From the NCBI GenBank assembly GCA_030549495.1, contig JAUIRK010000920.1, forward strand, positions 806,001 through 870,000: a DNA stretch of 64,000 nucleotides, in the 5' to 3' direction. A program made the position numbers and the translations under genes. Source of the DNA: Nectonema munidae. Taxonomy: Eukaryota > Nematomorpha > Nectonematoida > Nectonematidae. The notes beneath the pieces are model-generated. The model saw nothing but the letters and a program-made list of their open reading frames with translations. It searched no databases and was not told where the DNA came from. Position 1 is the first letter of the stretch, and each line of letters begins with the position of its first letter. This document shows positions 60,401 to 64,000 of the stretch, piece after piece.

Positions 60401-62450
60401 AACAAAGTGGACATTTAATAGAATAAAATGTCTGCAGAATAAAATTTCTTTGTCTAAAATATGTTATGCAAACATCCGCTTCTAACAAAGATTTTTCTTT
60501 TAATCTTGATGCTAAAAGTTCAGCTTTGCTTTTTGAAAGGGATAAATCTTTAGCGAGGTCGTTTAATTCAGCTTGTGAAAATTTTTTAGGTAAAATGTTA
60601 TCTTTTTCAGGCACATAATTCTTGACATTAAATTTGTCGGAATCATGATCGCCATCATCATCTGAAACGCAGGCGTAAATTTTCATTGTGAGGTACAGGT
60701 CTCATTGCTGATTCCATATTTGGATGCTCAATTGTATGCTTGTATTTTTTCTTTTTATTAAACCAATCTTGTAAATCATTTGAACAATCAGAGCAAATAT
60801 GATGAGAAGCCCAAGATTTTCTAGGACAATCAAATTACAATTTGTAGATTTTTCTTATTTTAGGAGTAATTGCACGTTTCTGTGTGTTCACTATACATTC
60901 TCAACGAACATAACAGAATTCATTAGGATGATTTAGGCCCTTCCTCGATGTTGTATTAGAAAGAAAATTATGAAGTCTCTAAATATATTAAACGGAATAA
61001 AAAATACACTAGATTATTTTAAGATGATATGACATCATTTGTACCTCTGTCAAAAATATGAAAAACTGTACGTGTTGACAATAAACTAATTGCATATTTA
61101 AAATGAGCATGAAAAACTACATATAAAACAATATGAGTGATATCTGATGAAAAACATCTGTTGACCAATGAGTTACATTTTTAAAGAGGTAAGGAATTAT
61201 CATATTCATGTTAGTATTATGTATAAAGTTATAGGTAAGCCAGCACTTAATTATCTTTTAATGGTGCTGGATTTATGGATTTGATTGAGCTCAAAGCAAG
61301 TAAGATTTTGGTTTGAGACTTGGCAGTGACCATCCTGTAATCCTTCTGAACCGATCTCCATTCCAACTCCCTCAATAAAAAACGTACTTTGGGTAATTTT
61401 TTCAAGAATATTCTTTTACAGAGATATTTTCAGCATTCTTGAAAACTGGCATTACGTCATTCAGATCAAGTTTGATCTATGACATTTTTAAACGCAATGA
61501 ATAAATTAGAATGTGTGTCAATAAATTCTTAAGGTATATTGTGAATATAAAATTTTTAATTTTAGAATTTAATGTTACAAAAGGTGAACATGTCAGTTTT
61601 GTTACCAAGATTTCAGAACCCCTAATAATAAAATGTGAAAATTTAAATGTTCCATTGAGTGAATGCTCAATAGAATTTAATATGAAAGACGGTAAGATCT
61701 TATACTCTTTCAAATAAATCTTCTATATTGTTTCTTTTTAGGATCTAGACTATACATTTCAGGAATCGAATTTTTATCAAATTCGAGTTTGCACATAACA
61801 TTTAGAAACGAAATAGATATTTCCAAATTTTCCTTAATCAAAGATTTTCACCCAGGTCACAATGAAATTATGCAAATGCCTCATCATTAATTTTTGTCAT
61901 TTTTAGTTAAAAGAGTAAAAAGTGAAATAATTCGCAGTAATCCAGATCGTTTATATTCGTATCAGGATAACAACCGAGATCTTTTCAGAAGTAGAATTAG
62001 TATGTTAAACATCATCATACACTCAGACTCTGTAGAAACTTCTAGATTTCAACTTTTGATTGCTAAAACTTCACCGGACGATTTTGTACCAAGTAAAGTG
62101 TTATTTTTCATTAACTAGAAATAATATCATTATTACTTCGTTTCAGATATGAACATAACAGATATACACCATGATAGTGAAAATTTTTATGCTAAGATAT
62201 CCATAAATTTTAACGGCACATGCTTCTATCCCAATAGTAAGATATTATTGCCATTGTTTTATTTTCTGTTATATCTTAAAATATTTCAGAAATTGTGAAA
62301 GTTGCAGAAGGCGAAGAATTTGAAATTAAAATTGGAGGGGACCGTCAAGAAGAAGTAATTATAACTGTAACATGTAGAACTTATTATAATAAAAGAATAA
62401 TAATCCAGAAAAAAATTACAATCAATCCATTTGTTTCTTACGATCATTAG
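42437..62450 (+). CDS. Spliced gene for a secreted EGF-module protein with a novel C-terminal half
   Basis: Exons, all joined in phase 1: 42,437-42,485; 43,260-43,385; 43,444-43,575; 43,631-43,744; 47,975-48,106; 48,157-48,285; 51,033-51,134; 51,184-51,468; 54,178-54,282; 61,566-61,691; 61,742-61,855; 61,907-62,092; 62,147-62,236; 62,290-62,450. These give 1,851 nt, 616 residues and a stop. Every intron is GT-AG. Residues 1-20 form a signal peptide (hydrophobic ALLSFLFISGVVYA, cut before SEY). Residues 20-260 are cysteine-rich: two partial modules, three six-Cys EGF modules and one four-Cys module. Residues 261-616 are nearly free of Cys, mixed helix/strand by eye, with no transmembrane end. 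The protein should be secreted or held outside the cell. I do not recognise the C-terminal family. Micro-exons at 43,800-43,835 and 50,892-50,918 may also be used. The unbroken frame over 14 exons argues for a live host gene. Other exons could be hidden in the long introns. Confidence 0.85.
43260..43385 (+). CDS. Exon 2: end of signal peptide, first Cys pair
   Basis: Acceptor TTTTTTAG, donor G|GTAAG, 126 nt. Encodes VVYASEYASDK and ends CESGFATNNGRCM, the last part of an EGF- or sushi-like module with two Cys. Confidence 0.82.
43444..43575 (+). CDS. Exon 3: four-Cys module
   Basis: 132 nt, phase 1 at both ends, donor G|GTAAAT. Encodes EECSMND, then HCVQNGKSLYLACDPGYQ and GGVCIG. The CDPGY and GGVC spacing resembles EGF or complement-control modules, but only four Cys are present. 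Confidence 0.85.
43631..43744 (+). CDS. Exon 4: six-Cys EGF module
   Basis: 114 nt, acceptor TTCGCACAG, donor G|GTAATT. ADCQLTGACQEHAECVH, then LCECKSGYQD and GECEG: six Cys with the C-x-C and GY features of an EGF domain. Confidence 0.9.
43800..43835 (+). CDS. Optional 36-nt cassette exon or alternative last exon
   Basis: Acceptor TTTATTACCAG. If the donor A|GTAAAT at 43,836 is used, it adds the 12 codons VYNKDVTVPEDL in phase 1 between exons 4 and 5. If it is not used, the frame runs to a TAA at 43,856-43,858 and would end a short three-module protein. Either reading keeps the frame. Not proven. Confidence 0.45.
   Translation, partial: YIIKMLQFQKI
43860..44177. other. Intron sequence, nothing recognised
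   Basis: AT-rich intron DNA without repeat ends or exons that I could support. Confidence 0.4.
44178..44355. mobile_element. hAT-like MITE in an intron, 178 bp
   Basis: CAGTGCTTCTCAACG opens and TTGAGTATCACTG closes it, with AAAGGGCC near the left and TGTGGCCCTCAGGGC near the right end. The presumed 8-bp duplication is worn (TCCTATAT against TCTTTGAT, five of eight). Confidence 0.7.
44877..44951. repeat. Near-perfect hairpin, intronic
   Basis: AGAGTAAAGTTTCAAACA is followed, after about 20 bases, by its exact inverse TGTTTGAAACTTTACTCT. The outer AAACAAAAT / TTTTGTTT extends the stem to about 27 bp. No coding sense. Confidence 0.7.
44952..46950. other. Long intron, part with a hAT-like end
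   Basis: No exon found. 45,190-45,330 is less AT-rich without an open frame. At 45,980-46,063 GGCTCCTCCAAATTTATCTG and CCATGTCCCCACCTCTG look like the right end of a hAT-like MITE (inverse starts CAGAGGTGGGGA); its left end was not found. Confidence 0.4.
46952..47341 (-). CDS. Hypothetical 129-residue protein, antisense in an intron
   Basis: An undamaged open frame on the strand opposite to the host gene, in its 4.2-kb intron. Starts MLKGVSRISKKKRKHRKSTG, a basic nuclear-signal-like run, then about 100 residues of alternating hydrophobic pattern (IVTIKCSSWETILLSVKG, FILYVDGTEVV), suggesting beta strands. Its amino acids are less biased than the random AT-rich frames around it. No family recognised, no TATA or polyA signal that I can assign, and it could be a single exon or a relic of a retrocopy. 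Confidence 0.35.
   Translation of the reverse strand: MLKGVSRISKKKRKHRKSTGWKKFINPTLCDLIFESYKFDNIVTIKCSSWETILLSVKGDVADYRQASGFLVLIFKPNQKTIDLLFFGIKMKIVEEGSFILYVDGTEVVKSINFSNFFSTFFLSVYSLI
47342..47970. other. Intron sequence with a hAT-like end
   Basis: AAAAGTTTGGTAACCACTG at 47,475-47,493 is shaped like the right end of a hAT element; no partner seen. Otherwise AT-rich intron. Confidence 0.35.
47975..48106 (+). CDS. Exon 5: six-Cys EGF module
   Basis: 132 nt, acceptor ATGATTTTAG, donor G|GTAAAA. LCTDLPKSLTCAGNAEC, then FICNCEGK and GSCSG. Six Cys in EGF order. Confidence 0.9.
48157..48285 (+). CDS. Exon 6: six-Cys EGF module
   Basis: 129 nt, acceptor TTAGTTTAG, donor A|GTGAG. DACELKHDQKCKLHSHC, then VCQCQRYY and AKCK. 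DAC at the start and the six Cys fit an EGF domain. Only 50 bp after exon 5. Confidence 0.9.
48286..49032. other. Intron sequence, nothing recognised
   Basis: AT-rich, no repeat or exon supported. Confidence 0.4.
49033..49242. repeat. Interspersed repeat, copy B, cut by a hAT-like insertion
   Basis: Matches 41,778-41,985. Its right part runs straight into the element at 49,243, whose left target duplication (CGTATCAT) is the last 8 bp here. The insertion is therefore younger than this repeat copy. Confidence 0.7.
49243..49837. mobile_element. 595-bp non-autonomous hAT-like element with target duplication
   Basis: Left end CAAAGCCCGTGCTAACC, right end GGTGCGCGGGCCCTG, imperfect inverses. Flanking 8-mers CGTATCAT (49,235-49,242) and CATATCAT (49,838-49,845) agree at seven of eight. 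Inside are a run of about 18 G (about 49,784-49,800) and CCCCCAAATT. No coding sequence. A partial copy is at 14,868-15,063. Confidence 0.78.
49846..50890. other. Intron sequence, nothing recognised
   Basis: AT-rich. The 68-codon frame at 50,453-50,659 is Lys/Asn rich with no motif. Confidence 0.35.
50892..50918 (+). CDS. Possible 27-nt micro-exon
   Basis: Acceptor ATTGCGTATCTCAG, donor T|GTAAAC. In phase 1 at both ends, adding SEKGQCRWV and turning the next codon into Cys, which would make the four-Cys module of exon 7 a six-Cys EGF module. Attractive but unproven. Confidence 0.4.
51033..51134 (+). CDS. Exon 7: cysteine module
   Basis: 102 nt, acceptor ATATTTTTAG, donor C|GTAAAA. VCNGSRWFNKYYDKEDF, then YCMCDTSAAY and GRCK: four Cys, with the C-x-C of an EGF domain. 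Confidence 0.85.
51184..51468 (+). CDS. Exon 8: 95-codon cysteine-free domain
   Basis: Largest exon, 285 nt, acceptor TTCAAAATTTAG, donor C|GTAATG, only 49 bp after exon 7. Contains HSKSFLSSIRTLLNGSTQIQ, WVELVERYGHRAERI and ILLTVLKLQVF. The helix-strand pattern with a GST turn recalls SEA-like domains next to EGF modules, but I cannot confirm this. Confidence 0.82.
51469..52564. other. Intron sequence, nothing recognised
   Basis: AT-rich. No exon or repeat end found. Confidence 0.4.
52565..52749. mobile_element. Candidate MITE with inverted ends
   Basis: CAATTTGGAGTTCAAGTACA, then TTTCGTA on the left; TACGAAATGTCCTGCACC, then GCAAATTTG on the right. These are inverses with about 20% mismatch over 30 bp. 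The word ACATTTCGTA/TACGAAATGT occurs four times. About 185 bp, no coding sequence. Confidence 0.6.
52750..53630. other. Intron sequence, low complexity
   Basis: Very AT-rich 53,100-53,400. 53,440-53,525 has GGAACCGATACC and CCAAACGGTTCC words that may be worn ends of an element. Confidence 0.35.
53632..53710. repeat. Perfect 26-bp hairpin, intronic
   Basis: 53,632-53,657 (GGAGAAAAGTGTGCAAACGA onwards) is the exact inverse of 53,685-53,710, loop 27 nt. The left side also repeats AAAGTGTGCA directly. ATTAAAATG words flank both sides. It may be a tiny foldback element or a structured RNA. Confidence 0.75.
54178..54282 (+). CDS. Exon 9
   Basis: 105 nt, acceptor TTCATTTTTAG, donor G|GTAAGA. IGIHELEIIEESSEKMLAGK, then SSPTLGKCHIKDQ. 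One Cys. Continues the domain of exon 8. Confidence 0.8.
54378..54690. mobile_element. hAT-like MITE in intron 9, about 310 bp
   Basis: CAGTGATTCCCAACCGGTGT opens it, with GCCGCGGCAC and AGGGTGCCG just inside. AAGGGTGCCGCAAGC, then AAGGTTGGTAA close it. The right tip is worn, so the exact end and target duplication are not fixed. Confidence 0.65.
54700..56380. other. Intron sequence, nothing recognised
   Basis: Includes ATTCAATTCAATTC tandem words (55,845-55,870). The 88-codon frame at 55,885-56,151 and 55,560-55,740 are of normal complexity, and could be a worn transposon, but no motif is readable. Confidence 0.3.
56390..57597 (-). mobile_element. LINE fragment in intron 9 (RT to C-terminal part)
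   Basis: Minus strand from 57,570: KKGQRSSIRNYRPISI, then QFAFRPKFPSNH, FIDLPKAFDSISHDI, and GVPRGSILASLLF near 57,170, and FFLDDFTI near 57,080 (F/YADD region). Further down RDLDNYNLRFLNNL and KHWNGF (56,400-56,480) fit the C-terminal part of CR1/jockey-like ORF2. Several stops and frame changes. The MITE at 57,599 sits at its RT edge. Confidence 0.72.
57599..57877. mobile_element. hAT MITE, 279 bp, perfect target duplication
   Basis: CAGGGCCGGCCTTAGGCC at left and CTAGGGCCGGCCCTG at right are inverted ends. AATAAAGT flanks both sides exactly (57,591-57,598 and 57,878-57,885). GTGGGCCCCGCG and CTGGGCCCCACGC lie inside. No coding sequence. The perfect duplication means a recent insertion. 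Confidence 0.92.
57886..58530. other. Intron sequence, nothing recognised
   Basis: AT-rich, no repeat or exon supported. Confidence 0.35.
58886..59719 (+). mobile_element. Internally deleted hAT element, 834 bp, perfect target duplication
   Basis: Ends CAGTGGTTCTTAACC (58,886) and GGTTAAGAACCACTG (59,719), exact inverses, each backed by GGGGGT/GGGGTCA words. The 8-mer GACTAGAG is present on both sides (58,878-58,885 and 59,720-59,727). Inside, 59,212-59,514 encodes the C-terminal end of a ZBED-like hAT transposase: FSEQAFPSFWAKLKTVYP, STYCCETGFCAMMSLKTSAR and CLSSITPCFEKLLSDKE. The first two thirds of the enzyme are lacking, so it could move only with help. Confidence 0.92.
59212..59514 (+). 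pseudogene. hAT transposase C-terminus of the 58,886 element
   Basis: 100-codon open piece ending in a stop 3 residues after QPSN. TYCCETGFCAM and NKLAIDSDTR are the dimerisation helix and following loop. In complete relatives SYLCESGFSAL-type sequence is found there. Confidence 0.82.
59967..60421. repeat. Triplicated segment: direct, inverted, direct
   Basis: A 149-bp segment beginning CAAGTTACCATTGTGAAGC and ending GTGGACATTTAATAG is present at 59,967-60,115 and 60,273-60,421. Between them, 60,119-60,215 is the inverse of its first 97 bp or so (GAGTGGCGGCTATTTATTGA). A 57-bp AT spacer with doubled TTTAATCTTGTATTTAATAA separates the inverted and second direct copies. It lies in the fossil gene copy. 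Confidence 0.9.
60691..61565. other. Upstream flank of the fossil and end of intron 9
   Basis: 60,700-60,960 still has family-like complexity on the minus strand (a Cys/His pair near 60,790-60,830) and is probably the N-terminal part of fossil copy 2. 61,240-61,480 is of moderate complexity with no motif. Confidence 0.35.
61566..61691 (+). CDS. Exon 10: start of a beta-rich module
   Basis: 126 nt, acceptor TTTAATTTTAG, donor G|GTAAGA. FNVTKGEHVSFVTKISEPL, then IIKCENLNVPLSECSIEF. GEHVSF and IIKC recall the B strand of Ig-like folds, with two Cys 11 residues apart. Distant Ig similarity is my impression only. Confidence 0.85.
61742..61855 (+). CDS. Exon 11
   Basis: 114 nt, acceptor TTTCTTTTTAG, donor G|GTCACA. 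GSRLYISGIEFLSNSSLHIT, then FRNEIDISKFSLIKDFHPG. Completes the module begun in exon 10; 50 bp intron. Contains an NSS glycosylation motif. Confidence 0.83.
61907..62092 (+). CDS. Exon 12
   Basis: 186 nt, acceptor GTCATTTTTAG, donor A|GTAAAG. VKRVKSEIIRSNPDRLYSYQ, then RSRISMLNIIIHSDSV and SRFQLLIAKTSPDDFVP. Cysteine-free. Confidence 0.83.
62147..62236 (+). CDS. Exon 13
   Basis: 90 nt, acceptor TTCGTTTCAG, donor A|GTAAGA. MNITDIHHDSENFYAKISIN, then FNGTCFYPN. Two N-glycosylation motifs (NIT, NGT). Confidence 0.83.
62290..62450 (+). CDS. Exon 14: last exon and stop
   Basis: 161 nt, acceptor AAAATATTTCAG. IVKVAEGEEFEIKIGGDRQE, then EVIITVTCRTYYNKRIII and SYDH, TAG at 62,448-62,450. VAEGEEFEI and ITVTC look like a second beta-sandwich module. 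No membrane segment or lipid-anchor tail. Confidence 0.85.
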
Positions 62451-62512
62451 TGATGAATACTTTGTACTTCTTCATGATTGATTATCTTTTCTTTTTCTTT
62501 TTAAATCTTTTA

Positions 62513-62518
62513 AATAAA
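62513..62518 (+). terminator. AATAAA polyadenylation signal of the EGF-module gene
   Basis: AATAAA 63 bases past the stop codon, followed by a T-rich stretch and a possible cleavage site about 20 bases on. Confidence 0.6.
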
Positions 62519-62559
62519 TTTTTTTCATCCCTATACCTTCAAAAATGCACAATTAAATA

Positions 62560-64000
62560 ATGAAAATAGTAAATATTCTCAAAAGGGATTTGTGATTCAA
62601 AGGCTGTTCACAAGATGGATCCAATAGGTACTTGATGGTTGACATAAAATTTTTAAAACACTTCCTTTTTTAGTATATAAAAATTTTTTTTTTTACTTTT
62701 TCCGGTAGTTAATGGAAATCAACTGCAACAAAATACTTCTTTCTAAATACAAATGCCTTTATTTGGGAAATAAGACATACATATAAAAAAAATCCAAGTG
62801 TAACCAGGCAAATGTTTTTTACGCTTGAAAATTTTCAACGTGTCCATTTACTTTTCTAATTTCACTACTAGAATAAGATTTTTGTTCTTTTATAATATAA
62901 ACTATGGCAGAGAGAAACATTGTTTAGTCCCAGATTTCTAGTGGTTCGTGCAAATGCATTTGATCACGACCTGCATATCGATAAAGAGCTTGGCTACTTA
63001 GAACATTGCTTTACGCTTTTGCATGTCATCTCTAAACAACGAAACTCTCTCTACCAGAATATACAATGAAGGTTTCTAGTCAGTGCTAGCAAGTAAATGA
63101 GTTCTTCAAAAAGTTTTATTTCGGGCAAAGTTGTTTAAATTTTTGCTAAACTTCCCCTTATATCACGTCTTTTTCTCGAATTCTCAAGAAATTGCGTAAC
63201 CGCCATTTTCCAGAAAAAACTAAGGAGGTTGTCATAATATAATATAAAATTTATTAGCGAAAGAGAGGCTAGGTCCATAAATATCGAATCATAAAGATAG
63301 ATATAAAAAAATCATTTATACAAATACAAAACCTCTTCTATGTATCAAGATACTATCCTTTTAGAAAGCATCTAATCTGATCTATTCTTGAAGATATTCA
63401 AGGTTGGAGATTGAATGACATATTCAGGCAAATAGTTCCGGTCACTTATCGTCGTTGAGAGAAGAAATTTCTTAGATATGACTTTTTACAGTAATCTTTT
63501 TTAAATGGCAAAGTATGGAATCTATGTAATCTTAAGAGTAATCAGGTAGAATTTTTGAATTAAGTTTCATATTCCTGTGCCTGACATTGTACACAGAAAT
63601 CATATCTCTTCTCTTAAATCTTTCATCATGGATGGAAGATTCAGCATATTCCAAATCCTTAAGTCCAGCATTCTTTTTAGTGATAATTATTCGAACCCTT
63701 TCAATATTAACGGTATCAAAAGTTTGAATCGGCTAGGCTATTATGTTACAATGCTCCAAGATTATTCTTACCTGGGATCTGTAAAGGAGTGGTGCTGTAG
63801 TGCTATCGAATATACAAAAACATCTATGTAATTTAGAATGAAAAAGCTTTGAACACTCTATTTGAAATATTTTGGTAGAGAGGAGATTAGAATAAATAAT
63901 GATGCCTAATCACTTTGTGCTTTTGGCTTTTCAAAAGTTACTCATCCATCCAACTAAATCTCCTCAATGACATAAGATTTCAATATTTGTATCAAATAAT
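62560..64000. other. Downstream flank, no gene recognised
   Basis: AT-rich to 63,400. 63,400-63,900 is of higher complexity and has an 84-codon frame on the + strand (63,577-63,831; SSLKSFIMDGRFSIFQILKS). It looks like part of a repeat, but I see no motif or end. Confidence 0.35.

Larger units (their letters stand above)
58540..60690 (-). pseudogene. Fossil copy 2 of the multi-copy metazoan protein family, split by a hAT element
   Basis: Minus strand, from high to low coordinates: FSQAELNDLAKDLSLSKSKA and ELLASRLKEKSLL (60,600-60,490), CCFLCLWDSRATNKH (about 59,800-59,840), then the hAT insertion, then VLLPSLHIKLGLIKQHIK (58,800-58,870), and C-terminal words ESFHQDISAMEK and ANYCWTHYQDYPDCECHIN near 58,560-58,660. 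The same family as 13,085-14,560, but more N-terminal sequence is kept. It is broken in several places besides the insertion, and includes the internal rearrangement at 59,967-60,421. Function of the family unknown to me. Confidence 0.78.

Noticed and set aside
42437-62450. Identity with tick Bm86-type gut antigens
   Set aside because: Both are EGF-rich secreted proteins, but I see no shared sequence outside the cysteine pattern, and the base composition does not suit a tick.

Overview
This is a stretch of nuclear DNA from an invertebrate animal. It is very AT-rich (by eye a little over 70% A+T) and has few genes and many transposons. Evidence for an animal: spliced exons with GT-AG borders and phase-1 introns, EGF-type domains, a TATA box and AATAAA signal, and many hAT, piggyBac, Tc1/mariner and jockey/CR1-like remains. 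An AT-rich arthropod or cnidarian would fit. I cannot place the species.

Layout. 1-3,400: an almost complete ZBED/GTF2IRD2-like hAT transposon, apparently inserted in a mariner element. 3,780-7,110: a decayed coding region, possibly an old non-retroviral RNA-virus L-like insertion, interrupted by a LINE 3' end. 7,100-15,000: mostly non-coding, with a hAT-like element, two piggyBac-type MITEs and a fossil copy of a multi-copy protein family. 15,000-24,960: LINE territory, including a possible twin-primed copy, a second 3' copy with a 243-bp (CTT)n tail, two ORF1 remnants and another piggyBac MITE. 25,380-33,840: three further hAT transposase remnants (one a bounded 1.5-kb element) and MITEs. 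35,735-40,590: a 4.9-kb foldback structure with 1.1-kb inverted arms. 40,840-42,300: scraps of LINE and Tc1/mariner.

The main host gene runs from 42,437 to 62,450 on the + strand. None of its exons is long enough to stand out, but 14 exons join in one frame, all introns in phase 1, to give about 616 residues: a signal peptide, cysteine-rich EGF-like modules, then a cysteine-poor C-terminal half of no family I recognise. Two extra in-phase micro-exons (36 and 27 nt) raise this to about 637 residues. Its introns hold hAT MITEs, a LINE fragment and a second copy of the multi-copy fossil, which carries its own hAT insertion with a perfect 8-bp target duplication.

Nothing here looks like an operon or a defence system. 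Its interest lies in the unlisted secreted protein gene, the nested and dated insertions, the large foldback and an internal duplication/inversion near 60 kb.
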